Positions 36,109 through 44,826 of a stretch of 64,000 nucleotides of DNA are shown here, in pieces (within the stretch, counting starts at the first letter, position 1; each line of letters starts with the position of its first letter). The DNA comes from Kangiella spongicola. GTDB lineage: Bacteria; Pseudomonadota; Gammaproteobacteria; Enterobacterales; Kangiellaceae. The translations under genes and the position numbers were made by a program. The stretch is taken from contig NZ_QICH01000001.1 of the NCBI RefSeq assembly GCF_003194565.2, forward strand, positions 1,156,305-1,220,304, read 5' to 3'. Below the pieces are notes generated by a model. The model saw only the letters and a list, made by a program, of their open reading frames with translations, ran no database searches and was not told the origin of the DNA.

Positions 36109-37490
36109 TTTAAAAACTCCTTTGAGATTGGTGCTAGGTGCTTTTGTACTAGCTCTGTAGCATGTGACCAATCGATTTCTTCGATGGTGTGTTTGTCTTT
36201 TGTCAGCTCAGTCAAAATGTCCGCTTGAACTTTACCACGCTGAAAAACTTCTGCGTAAGGGATGTGGTGAAAAGTCACCATTGAGTAGCGCGGAATAAAC
36301 TGAGTCGGATACTGTTGTTCAAGTTTAAAGGCTATGGCTTTCTTTAATTTAAACTTAGGATCTCGAACCGAGTCACGCATTTCCACATAATTCTCGAGGG
36401 CCATGTCGGCAATAGCGTTAGCGTTGTCACGTCGAATGTCTGCAAACTCTTCAATGGTCTTTGACCAGTCATCGGAGTGCTTATTAAGAAGACGATTCAT
36501 TTCAGAGCAATCTTCAAAACCGCAATTCATGCCTTGGCCATGGAAGGGCACAACCGCATGTGCAGCATCGCCAAATAACAGTATGTTCTTATGGCTCCAA
36601 TTTTTAGCGCGGACGGTGCCCAGAACCCCAGTCGGATTGGTGAAATAATCTTCCGTGAGTTCTGGTAGTAGGTCAACCAGATCGGGAAACTTCTCTTTAA
36701 AAAAGTCTATGACTTTGTCGTTTGTGTCGATTTCGCTAAAACTGATAGGACCTTTGTTTGGCATAAATAGGGTAACGGTAAAAGAGCCATCCAGGTTCGG
36801 TAACGCAATCACCATATAACCACCACGAGGCCAAATATGCAGTGCATTCTTTTCGATTTGATATTTATGCACATCTCCAGGCGGGATACTTAGCTCTTTA
36901 TAGGAGTGCTCTAAAAGCTCAGATGAGAAGCCTTTAATACCGAGCTTTTCGAGTGCTCGTCTGGTGCGTGAGCCTGCGCCATCAGCGCTGAGTAATACTT
37001 GGTAGTTATGCTCAGATTCATTATCGGTAACTTCGTCTTTGAGCGTGAAGGTTTGCGCCTCGGGATCTAAACCAACCAGTTTTTGCTGAAAGTGAAACGT
37101 TACGTTACCAGTCGCTTCGGCTTCATCTCTGAGTAGACTGACAAGCCCAGCTCTTGGAACCGAATGAATCACTTCGTCGGGTTTTTGACCATAAGGCTGT
37201 AGGTTAAGATTACCTTCAATATCGTGGATCAGGCGACCAGTCATGGGTATTAAAAGCTTTTGTGCTTTATCCATAATACCGACTTGCTGTAGAGCACGTA
37301 TACCACGATTCGCTAACGCTAAGTTAATCGAGCGACCCGCAGGAATACTTGTTTTTCGAATGTCTGGTAATTTATCGTAGACATCAACTTTATAACCACG
37401 CTGCCCTAAATAAATGCTCATCAAAGAGCCGACAAGACCAGCTCCGATTAAAGTTATGGACTCAGTTTGCTTTAACTCAGTTTGGCTCAT
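36105..37490 (-). CDS. kmo: Kynurenine 3-monooxygenase
   Basis: KMO hydroxylates kynurenine to 3-hydroxykynurenine with FAD and NADPH. The 461 residues have the FAD motif GAGLVGSLMSIYLG at the N-terminus, GDAAHAVVPFHGQGMN and a C-terminal hydrophobic patch. The ATG overlaps the upstream kynU stop by four bases (ATGA), and its own stop overlaps the peptidase start. Confidence 0.97.
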   Translation of the reverse strand: MSQTELKQTESITLIGAGLVGSLMSIYLGQRGYKVDVYDKLPDIRKTSIPAGRSINLALANRGIRALQQVGIMDKAQKLLIPMTGRLIHDIEGNLNLQPYGQKPDEVIHSVPRAGLVSLLRDEAEATGNVTFHFQQKLVGLDPEAQTFTLKDEVTDNESEHNYQVLLSADGAGSRTRRALEKLGIKGFSSELLEHSYKELSIPPGDVHKYQIEKNALHIWPRGGYMVIALPNLDGSFTVTLFMPNKGPISFSEIDTNDKVIDFFKEKFPDLVDLLPELTEDYFTNPTGVLGTVRAKNWSHKNILLFGDAAHAVVPFHGQGMNCGFEDCSEMNRLLNKHSDDWSKTIEEFADIRRDNANAIADMALENYVEMRDSVRDPKFKLKKAIAFKLEQQYPTQFIPRYSMVTFHHIPYAEVFQRGKVQADILTELTKDKHTIEEIDWSHATELVQKHLAPISKEFLN

Positions 37491-38776
37491 GCTGCAGCCT
37501 CTGCGATTGCTTTCTTTAAGATACGAACAAAGTGGTAACAGTCTGCAAAAGAATTGTATTGTGGCGCCGGTGCTACGCGGATAACGTTTGGATGACGGAA
37601 GTCACAAGTGACACCATCTGCTTCAATCGCGTCAAAGATCTGCTTGCCATCGGCACCATGCAAATTAACCGTTAGAGATAACTGTGCACCAGAATATTTT
37701 TCATCCTTTGGCGTGAGAATATTAATATCGCTAGGTAGCTCTTGTTCGAGTAACTGACGCAAGTAGCGCGTTAGTTGCAGTGACTTTTTGCGTAGCTCAT
37801 GAATACCGCCTGCTTTTTTAACCGTATCAAGCGAGCCACGAATAGCTGCCAGCGATAAGATTGGCGGATTAGAAAGTTGCCATGCTTCGGCACTTTCCAT
37901 CGGAATAAAATGGTTTTCCATTTTGAAGCGTGAGTCTTTGTCATGTCCCCACCAGCCTGCAAAACGAGGGAGATCTTTGTCCGAGTGATGGCGCTCATGA
38001 ACAAAGCAACCAGCAACAGAACCTGGGCCAGAATTGAGGTATTTATAAGTACACCAAGCAGCAAAATCGACGTTCCAGTCATGAAGCTGCATAGGAATAT
38101 TGCCGGCGGCGTGAGCTAAATCGAAACCAACCTTACAGCCTTTGGCGTGCCCAGCTTTAGTGATCGATTCCATATCAAATACTTGCCCAGTGTAGTATTG
38201 AACGCCAGGCAGAAGAATCAGCGCTGTAGTGTCACCATGCTCTTCAATCGCTTGCAGGATGTCTTCATCGCGTAAGGTTTCTTCGCCATCGCGAGGCTTG
38301 AGTAAGACCATGCTTTCGTCTGGATTACAGCCGTGATATTTAATCTGTGACTCCACCGCGTAATGATCCGAAGGGAAGGCGTGATCTTCAATAATAATTT
38401 TATGGCGCTCTGTGGTTGGGCGATAAAAGCTAACCATCATAAAATGTAGGTTTGCTGTTAGCGTATTCATGCTAACCACTTCTTTAGTTTTGGCACCAAC
38501 CAAATCAGCAAAGCCTTCACTTAAAAATTCATGGTAAGGCATCCAAGGATAGTCGCCAGAAAAGTGACCTTTAACACCAAGTTTGGCCCACTGGGATAAC
38601 TCGTCATTCACATACTCAGCTGCCAGTTTTGGCTGCAATCCCAAGGAGTTGCCACACAGATAAATTTCTTCTTCACCGTTACTCTGTTTGGGGATAGTGA
38701 ATTCTTGGCGAATATGTTTTATCGGATCGTTCGCATCTTGTTGTTGTGCGTATTCTAATGAAAAAATATTACTCAT
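37487..38776 (-). CDS. kynU: Kynureninase
   Basis: KynU cleaves 3-hydroxykynurenine (or kynurenine) to 3-hydroxyanthranilate (or anthranilate) and alanine. The 429-residue PLP enzyme has LCGNSLGLQP, the PLP-binding FDLAHAAGN aspartate and the Schiff-base lysine in TYKYLNSGPG. It overlaps the cyclase-family gene by eight bases and kmo by four, so it is tightly co-translated. Confidence 0.98.
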   Translation of the reverse strand: MSNIFSLEYAQQQDANDPIKHIRQEFTIPKQSNGEEEIYLCGNSLGLQPKLAAEYVNDELSQWAKLGVKGHFSGDYPWMPYHEFLSEGFADLVGAKTKEVVSMNTLTANLHFMMVSFYRPTTERHKIIIEDHAFPSDHYAVESQIKYHGCNPDESMVLLKPRDGEETLRDEDILQAIEEHGDTTALILLPGVQYYTGQVFDMESITKAGHAKGCKVGFDLAHAAGNIPMQLHDWNVDFAAWCTYKYLNSGPGSVAGCFVHERHHSDKDLPRFAGWWGHDKDSRFKMENHFIPMESAEAWQLSNPPILSLAAIRGSLDTVKKAGGIHELRKKSLQLTRYLRQLLEQELPSDINILTPKDEKYSGAQLSLTVNLHGADGKQIFDAIEADGVTCDFRHPNVIRVAPAPQYNSFADCYHFVRILKKAIAEAAA

Positions 38777-39635
38777 AGTTATTTATTCCATCGACTTCGC
38801 CACCCTCGAGTTCAGTGACGTCAGTTAAAGGGTATAAAACCGGACGACTAGGAGCCGCGTCCAGTTGAAAGTGTGGTATTTGTAAGTTCAGCCAATATAG
38901 ACCATCGGTAATATCATCATTGATAAAAACCATTTCTGTGATGGTTCTATGGACTAAAGTGGTGTCCGTTAATTCATGACTACCCGCTGGTACATTCCAA
39001 TAGATATGATGGTTATGGAGCTGACCCTCATCGTACATTTTGTCGATAGAAGGGAAGTCCACTAGCAGGTGGTGAATATTGGATTGGCTTAACCACTCAA
39101 TAGCTTCTGTGGTGAAAAAAGGTGGTTGTTCTTCGCTACCATAAACCCTGCTTTGCTTACTCAAATCATTAGGCAAGGTTCTAATCGCAATGGCGCCCAT
39201 GAGGTCTAAATCTGCGGCTGACAGTTGCTCTTCTAGTGCACTTCGAGTGATGACGTAATCAAAGTCTTCTAAATTCGGGTGATAGCTTTCTTGACAGTTT
39301 TTAGCGGATTCAGGCGTTACCGACAAAACGTAACAACTTGTTAGCGAGCTGGACAAAGCGTCACCAACTGGAACGGTTCGGTCGACGATGTGTTGCACGG
39401 TTTCCGTGTGAGTGCCGTTACAATGCGGCACCATCGAAATGGATTGTACGTTACAGCTTCCGCCGCGACGAGTGTCGCCAACAAAGCCATCGCCCTCGAT
39501 AGCCTTCGCCTGTGCTTTATCAACGCCGAAATGATTAGGCTGTTTTTGATCGAAGGTTAAGGCGATAGCGATGGAGCGAGCTTGCGACAGCTCTAGTTGA
39601 TACATAACACCGTCAAACTCGACTAAAGGGTTCAT
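38769..39635 (-). CDS. Cyclase-family protein, candidate kynurenine formamidase
   Basis: The 288-residue protein is related to the cyclase family (PF04199) that includes arylformamidase KynB. The metal motif appears as HCNGTHTETVQH rather than the usual HxGTHxDAPxH, so the zinc site is changed (Asp to Glu) and the protein is about 70 residues longer than KynB. Position inside the kynurenine operon suggests it deformylates N-formylkynurenine; that is an inference. Confidence 0.7.
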   Translation of the reverse strand: MNPLVEFDGVMYQLELSQARSIAIALTFDQKQPNHFGVDKAQAKAIEGDGFVGDTRRGGSCNVQSISMVPHCNGTHTETVQHIVDRTVPVGDALSSSLTSCYVLSVTPESAKNCQESYHPNLEDFDYVITRSALEEQLSAADLDLMGAIAIRTLPNDLSKQSRVYGSEEQPPFFTTEAIEWLSQSNIHHLLVDFPSIDKMYDEGQLHNHHIYWNVPAGSHELTDTTLVHRTITEMVFINDDITDGLYWLNLQIPHFQLDAAPSRPVLYPLTDVTELEGGEVDGINNYE

Positions 39636-40651
39636 GCGAGGAAGTCCTGTTTATTAAGCTTTAACCACTCTAGCGCCGTGCCATGCAATAGACGGTCTTC
39701 TACGCTTTTGTCGTAGTCCATCGAAGCGATTAATTTGCCGGGCTCAAGCTCACCTAATGGGAACGGGTAATCAGTACCAAGCGCAAGCTTTTCAGGCCCC
39801 ATTAAATTAACCACATAATCCAGCATGCCTTTATCGTGAACCAAAGTATCTAGGTAAATTTGTTTAAGGTATTTACGTGGGTTATGAGGGTTATCCACCG
39901 TCATCAAATCAGGTCTAACATTGTAGGCATGTTCGATACGGCCGATAGTCGCAGGGAAGCTACCGCCACCATGGGCGAATGCTACGCGCAGATTAGGATG
40001 TCGCTCTAGCACGCCACCGAAAATCATAGAGTTAATGGCGAGAGAGGTTTCTGCTGGCATACCGACAAGCCAAGGCATCCAGTACTTCTGCATCTTTTCT
40101 TTGCCGACCATGTCCCAAGGGTGGACAAAGATGGCTGCGTCTAACTCTTCTGCTGCGGCAAAAAAATCAGCAAGCTCTGGCGCGTTAAGGTTCCAGTCGT
40201 TAATGTGAGAACCAATTTGAACACCGGCTAATCCAATCTCTTTAACGCAACGCTCTAGTTCTTGGATCGCAAGATCAGGCGCTTGCATAGGTAGAGTCCC
40301 CAAGCCGATAAAACGCTTCGGGTATTGTTTTACGATGCCTGCGATATGATCGTTGAGATAGCGTGAAAGGTCGTGCGTGTCCGCGGGTTTCGCCCAGTAG
40401 TTAAACATTACCGGAACCGTGGACAAAACCTGCACATGAACACCATGCTCGTCGCATTCTTTCATGCGAACTTCAGGAGACCAGCAGTTTTCTTCGATTT
40501 CGCGGAAGAATTTGCCGTCGACCATCATGCGCGCACAGCCGCACTTGTGGTGATCGAGTTGAACAAAACCACCGTAACCGTAGCGTTCTTTTAGGTCTGG
40601 CCAATTCTCGGGGAGAATGTGGGTGTGAATATCAATTTTTAGTTGGTTCAT
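39632..40651 (-). CDS. 2-amino-3-carboxymuconate-6-semialdehyde decarboxylase
   Basis: This amidohydrolase-family enzyme decarboxylates ACMS, the product of 3-hydroxyanthranilate oxygenation, and thereby diverts carbon from quinolinate to 2-aminomuconate. The 339-residue protein has the zinc motif DIHTHILP, HPWDM, AFAHGGGSFP and GTDYPFP with the catalytic aspartate. It overlaps the cyclase gene by four bases. Confidence 0.92.
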   Translation of the reverse strand: MNQLKIDIHTHILPENWPDLKERYGYGGFVQLDHHKCGCARMMVDGKFFREIEENCWSPEVRMKECDEHGVHVQVLSTVPVMFNYWAKPADTHDLSRYLNDHIAGIVKQYPKRFIGLGTLPMQAPDLAIQELERCVKEIGLAGVQIGSHINDWNLNAPELADFFAAAEELDAAIFVHPWDMVGKEKMQKYWMPWLVGMPAETSLAINSMIFGGVLERHPNLRVAFAHGGGSFPATIGRIEHAYNVRPDLMTVDNPHNPRKYLKQIYLDTLVHDKGMLDYVVNLMGPEKLALGTDYPFPLGELEPGKLIASMDYDKSVEDRLLHGTALEWLKLNKQDFLA

Positions 40652-40654
40652 AAA

Positions 40655-41200
40655 TTACAGATCCAGTTTATTATCTTTAGGCATAACCATTCCGCATTTA
40701 TCGCAAGTACGGTGCTCTTCGCTTTCTAAGAAACGCTCAAACACAGGCAGAAAATCTTTTTCCACATTGGTTAGCTGAAAATATTCTTCATAAAGTTTGT
40801 GGTCGCAGTTTTCGCAAAACCACATTAAGCCATCTTTTTCATGGGCTAGACGTTTACGCTCTACTACAAGGCCAATGGAGTTTTCAAAACGTACTGGAGA
40901 GTGTGGGACCTTTGGAGGCAATAAAAATATCTCGCCAGCTTTTATAGGGTAATCAACACGCTTACCGTCCTGAATGGTTCTAAGCTCCATTTCACCTTCG
41001 AGTTGATAGAAAAATTCTGGGCCTTCATCGTAGTGAAAGTCTCGGCGACCATTAGGGCCACCAACCACCATGACAATAAAGTCGTCTTGCTCGAAAACTT
41101 GCTTATTGCACACCGGTGGTTGTAATAAGTGACGATTTTCATCAATCCACTTCTGAAAGTTGAAAGGTGCAACTGGCTTACTGACGGTATCACTCATCAC
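40655..41200 (-). CDS. 3-hydroxyanthranilate 3,4-dioxygenase
   Basis: This cupin enzyme opens the ring of 3-hydroxyanthranilate. The 181-residue bacterial form has iron ligands in [11 protein letters not shown] and PHSPVRF, and a second, rubredoxin-like site with CENC and CDKC in the C-terminal third. It begins 2 bases after the RidA-type gene and ends 3 bases before the decarboxylase. Confidence 0.95.
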   Translation of the reverse strand: MMSDTVSKPVAPFNFQKWIDENRHLLQPPVCNKQVFEQDDFIVMVVGGPNGRRDFHYDEGPEFFYQLEGEMELRTIQDGKRVDYPIKAGEIFLLPPKVPHSPVRFENSIGLVVERKRLAHEKDGLMWFCENCDHKLYEEYFQLTNVEKDFLPVFERFLESEEHRTCDKCGMVMPKDNKLDL

Positions 41201-41202
41201 AA

Positions 41203-41646
41203 CTACTCCTTTTCTTCGCCGCTAGTTTTTTCGCCGATCGTCGCAATGCACTTAAGTTCAATGGCGATTGGCGTCGGAAGCGAGCTGATTTCGATGGTGG
41301 TGCGACAGGGTTGGTTATCGGCGAAGTATTCTGCGTAGACTTTGTTGTAGGTTTTGAAGTCGTCCTTCATGTTGGTCAGAAATACTTGTACGTCGACCAG
41401 CTGATCCCAGCTAGAGCCCGATTCTTCTAAAATCCAGCGAATGTTGTTAAAAACACTTCGACACTGGGTTTCGATGCAGTAATCGGTAATGTTGCCATCT
41501 TCATCAAGCGTTACGCCGGGGATATCTTTGCTACCTTTTTGACGCGGACCGACGCCGGATAAAAATAACAAATTGCCAACGCGACGCGCGTGTGGGTATA
41601 GGCCAACAGGATCCGGCGCTTTACTGGATACGATTTTTTCTGACAT
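41203..41646 (-). CDS. RidA-family protein, probable 2-aminomuconate deaminase
   Basis: The 147-residue protein has the RidA/YjgF fold with PCRTTIEI near the C-terminus, including the arginine that binds substrate carboxylate. Placement at the head of the kynurenine operon, and the known 2-aminomuconate deaminase of this family (AmnD/NbaF type), suggest it deaminates 2-aminomuconate to 4-oxalocrotonate. An ordinary imine-deaminase role remains possible. Confidence 0.8.
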   Translation of the reverse strand: MSEKIVSSKAPDPVGLYPHARRVGNLLFLSGVGPRQKGSKDIPGVTLDEDGNITDYCIETQCRSVFNNIRWILEESGSSWDQLVDVQVFLTNMKDDFKTYNKVYAEYFADNQPCRTTIEISSLPTPIAIELKCIATIGEKTSGEEKE

Positions 41647-41971
41647 AAGTTCCTCAAAATAATGCTAAATCACTGTAACAAGCAGGCAAACCTTTGTTAT
41701 TTATCAATCGGTTAAGTGCTTTAACTCAGGCGAGCTGAGCCCAGTGTGTACGTTTTTTATACGAGTTTATAGAAAGTACTAGGAATCACAGGCGTTATCA
41801 ACGCCTAAGAAGGGAATATTCTCAATCGAGGATCCATTTGCATCCGCCCTGATGAGCGAAAATAAATCCTGATGTTTTTTGGTGCGGGAAGTATTGCATG
41901 ACGGTATTTATATCGAATTCGTAGAGTTTAAGCAAGGGGACGCTAACTTTGTCCCCTCCTTGGTATAGAGA
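41647..41971. other. Gap between ridA-like gene and yajQ
   Basis: This 325-base gap contains no ORF that I would call. It must hold the promoter of the kynurenine operon (- strand). Two hairpins are visible: AGGCGTT/AACGCCT at 41790-41806 with a 3-base loop, and GGGGAC/GTCCCC at 41936-41956 just after the yajQ stop, which may be a weak yajQ terminator as it lacks a T run. Confidence 0.5.
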
Positions 41972-42457
41972 TCAGTCTCTAAAGTTATTGAACTGGAAAG
42001 GTTGGTCGAGTTCAGCTTGGCGCACGATATTCATAGCGGCCTGAAGGTCATCACGCTTTTTGCCGGTGACACGAACTTGTTCGCCCTGAATCGAGGCTTG
42101 AACTTTTAGTTTCGACTCTTTGATTAGCTTCACCAGCTTTTTAGCGGTTTCTTTGTCGATACCTTGTTTAAACGTAACGTTTTTAAAAAAGGTTTTACCC
42201 GAATGAGTAGCGTCGTCTTCCACGTCGAGCGCGTTGATACCAATGTTTCGCTTAGTGCAACAGCGGTAGAAAATATCGATCATCTGGTCAACCTGAAACT
42301 CTGCTTCGGCAGTAACCTTAACGCTATCGCCACTTTGCTCAAAGCTGGCATCTACACCACGAAAGTCAAAACGAGTGGTTAATTCACGGTTTGCATTATC
42401 AACCGTATTTGTAATTTCATGCTTATCGACTTCAGAAACAATATCAAATGATGGCAT
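41972..42457 (-). CDS. yajQ: YajQ family protein
   Basis: The 161-residue protein has two ferredoxin-like (RNP-like) lobes, typical of YajQ, which has been reported to bind cyclic di-GMP and nucleic acids. It opens with [10 protein letters not shown] and contains TRFDFRG. It interrupts the two parts of the kynurenine cluster, so it is probably a separate unit by function. Two diguanylate cyclases lie in this window. Confidence 0.95.
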   Translation of the reverse strand: MPSFDIVSEVDKHEITNTVDNANRELTTRFDFRGVDASFEQSGDSVKVTAEAEFQVDQMIDIFYRCCTKRNIGINALDVEDDATHSGKTFFKNVTFKQGIDKETAKKLVKLIKESKLKVQASIQGEQVRVTGKKRDDLQAAMNIVRQAELDQPFQFNNFRD

Positions 42458-42499
42458 GGCTTTTTCCTATAAATTTACAATGAGCTAATAGTAGCTTTA

Positions 42500-43942
42500 T
42501 TAATATTTAATACAAACATTTTTGGGTTCGGTGAAGAAACGTAAGGCTTCTAAGCCACCTTCACGGCCGACGCCGGAGCTTTTGACGCCGCCAAATGGCG
42601 TGCGTAAGTCTCGTAATAACCAGCAGTTAATCCACACAATTCCAGCTTCTATCTCTTTAGCGACGCGATGGGCGCGCTTGAGATCGTTAGTCCATACGCT
42701 AGAGGCTAAGCCATACTGGGTACCATTGGCGAGTTCGATGGCTTCTTCATCGCTGTCGAAAGGCATGATGGTGCAGACAGGGCCGAAGATTTCTTCTTGG
42801 TTCGTGCGACAATTATTATCTAAGCCTTCTATGACGGTCGGTTCGACGAAGAAACCATCACGGCATCGCCCTTTCATAGTCACCTGTTTTCCGCCAGTGA
42901 GGATAGTGCCGCCTTCGTCTTGAGCTAACTCGATGTAAGACAAAACTTTGTCCATATGGGGCTTGGAGACGAGAGCGCCATGCTGGGTTGATGGCTCAAG
43001 TGGATCGCCAATTTTGAGTGCTTTAACTTTTCCGACAAAAGCTGCTTTAAATTTGTCATAAATAGGGCGTTCGATATAAATTCGTGAACCACATAAACAA
43101 ATTTGGCCTTGGTTAGCAAAGGCTGCACGAACGACGTTTTCTACGGTTTCCTCAAAGTCGCAATCGGCAAAGACTAAGGTTGGGTTCTTGCCACCAAGCT
43201 CTAATGAAAGCTTCTTGAACATACCCGCAGTAACTCTACTGATATGCGCGCCAGTTGAGGTGCCACCGGTGAAGCTAATCGCTTTAATTTTCGGGTGGGT
43301 AGTCAAGGGGTTACCAATTGACGGGCCCGTGCCGTGTAGAATATTCAGGACGCCTGGAGGTAAACCCGCTTCGTTACATATTTTCGTAAAAAGGTACGCG
43401 GTCATCGGCGTAACTTCCGATGGTTTGGCGATAACGGTATTTCCTGCTGCTAGCGCTGGCGCAATTTTCCAAGTGAATAAGTAAAGCGGTAGATTCCACG
43501 GAGAAATACAGCCGACGATGCCAATAGGGTCACGAAGGGTATAGTTAATGGCTTCGTTGCCCATAGCGTGGCTTTCGCTAGAAAACTGGGTAATGGCTTG
43601 GGCAAAAAAGCGGATATTGGCTGAGGCGCGATAGATATCAACGTTTTTAGCGAGGCTAAAAGGTTTGCCATTATCGATAGCTTCGGCCTTTGCCAATTCG
43701 TTAGAGTGACCATCGATGGCGTCAGCAACCTTGGTTAGAATCTCAGCGCGTTTTTCTAAGGATAAGGCAGCCCATGCTGGCTGTGCATTTTCTGCGGCAG
43801 CAACAGCCTGCTCAAGATCTTCAACCGTCGAATCAGGGATTTGGCTGTAGATTTGACCAGTAGCAGGCTCAACATTGTCGATGTACTGGCCTAGTTGAGG
43901 CTCGACCAGCTCGCCGTTAATATAGTTTTTCAACTTTTGCAT
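42500..43942 (-). CDS. 2-aminomuconate/2-hydroxymuconate semialdehyde dehydrogenase
   Basis: This NAD-dependent aldehyde dehydrogenase of 480 residues has the catalytic cysteine in GQICLCGSR, the general-base glutamate in LELGGKNP and Rossmann motif FTGGTSTG. Its strongest context link is to 2-aminomuconate-6-semialdehyde oxidation, the step after ACMSD; hydroxymuconic semialdehyde dehydrogenase is a close relative. It lies upstream of yajQ on the same strand. Confidence 0.88.
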   Translation of the reverse strand: MQKLKNYINGELVEPQLGQYIDNVEPATGQIYSQIPDSTVEDLEQAVAAAENAQPAWAALSLEKRAEILTKVADAIDGHSNELAKAEAIDNGKPFSLAKNVDIYRASANIRFFAQAITQFSSESHAMGNEAINYTLRDPIGIVGCISPWNLPLYLFTWKIAPALAAGNTVIAKPSEVTPMTAYLFTKICNEAGLPPGVLNILHGTGPSIGNPLTTHPKIKAISFTGGTSTGAHISRVTAGMFKKLSLELGGKNPTLVFADCDFEETVENVVRAAFANQGQICLCGSRIYIERPIYDKFKAAFVGKVKALKIGDPLEPSTQHGALVSKPHMDKVLSYIELAQDEGGTILTGGKQVTMKGRCRDGFFVEPTVIEGLDNNCRTNQEEIFGPVCTIMPFDSDEEAIELANGTQYGLASSVWTNDLKRAHRVAKEIEAGIVWINCWLLRDLRTPFGGVKSSGVGREGGLEALRFFTEPKNVCIKY

Positions 43943-43962
43943 GGGCGTGTTTCCTGGGCTGC

Positions 43963-44754
43963 TTATAAACAGCTAGTGCGTCCGCCGTCTACCGGCAGGT
44001 TGATTCCTGTAATATAACCAGCGGCTGGTGATGCTAAGAAACCCACAGCATTGGCGAATTCTTGAGCCGTACCGAAGCGTTTCATCGGAATAATCGACTT
44101 TTCTTCCTGCTCCATCTCTTCAATCGACAAGCCTTTTTTCTTGGCTTTATTTTGAATAATGGCTTCTAAGCGAACCGTATTGGTCGCGCCAGGCAAGACG
44201 TTATTTACCGTGATATTAAACTGACCAAGCTCGTTGGCGAGTGTTTTTGCCCAGTTAGCGACAGCACCGCGCACAGTATTAGAAACACCAAGCCCATCAA
44301 GTGGCTGCTTCACCGAAGTTGAAATAACGTTGATGATGCGGCCAAAACCTTCCTCTTTCATGCTTGGAAGAGCGAGCTTCATAAGTTCGTGATTACAAAC
44401 TAAATGCTGATTAAAGGCCGCTAAAAAGTCACCGGTTTTAGCAACGTTTGCAGGCCCTGGAGGTGGTCCACCCGTGTTATTCACGAGGATGTGGATAGCG
44501 GCTTCTGGTTGTTGTAAGAAATCGTGGACTACCTGTTTTACTTGATCTGGATTAGTAAAGTCGGCGACTAGGATATGGTGATCCTGGCCTTGTGAGTGGT
44601 CGAGTTCTTTTTGGACCGCTTCGAGTTTCTCTTGGCTTCTGGCTAATAATACGATATTAGCGCCTTGTTCGGACAGTTGTTTAGCGATTGCTTTGCCCAT
44701 GCCTTGGCTTGAACCACAGACTAGGGCTGTTTTTCCAATTAGGGTTAAGTTCAT
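43963..44754 (-). CDS. SDR family protein lacking the YxxxK pair
   Basis: The 263-residue protein has the SDR nucleotide motif GSSQGMGKAIA and NNTGG, and a serine in the NVIST loop. However, the catalytic Tyr and Lys (usually YSASK) are replaced by SNTVR in GVSNTVRGAV, with Ser and Arg. A subgroup of SDRs with this change is known, but its chemistry is not established. It lies next to the semialdehyde dehydrogenase, which suggests a role in the kynurenine/aminomuconate pathway. Confidence 0.8.
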   Translation of the reverse strand: MNLTLIGKTALVCGSSQGMGKAIAKQLSEQGANIVLLARSQEKLEAVQKELDHSQGQDHHILVADFTNPDQVKQVVHDFLQQPEAAIHILVNNTGGPPPGPANVAKTGDFLAAFNQHLVCNHELMKLALPSMKEEGFGRIINVISTSVKQPLDGLGVSNTVRGAVANWAKTLANELGQFNITVNNVLPGATNTVRLEAIIQNKAKKKGLSIEEMEQEEKSIIPMKRFGTAQEFANAVGFLASPAAGYITGINLPVDGGRTSCL

Positions 44755-44826
44755 AGTATTATTTTAGTTTGCTTAAAAAGAATATTTAAGCATATTTAAA
44801 CGGTTACTGAAACGTTCTACAAGGAG

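Noticed and set aside
41849..41861. CTGATGAGCGAAA, resembling a hammerhead ribozyme core
   Set aside because: There is no stem II between the two conserved parts and no flanking stems I and III, so it is a chance match.
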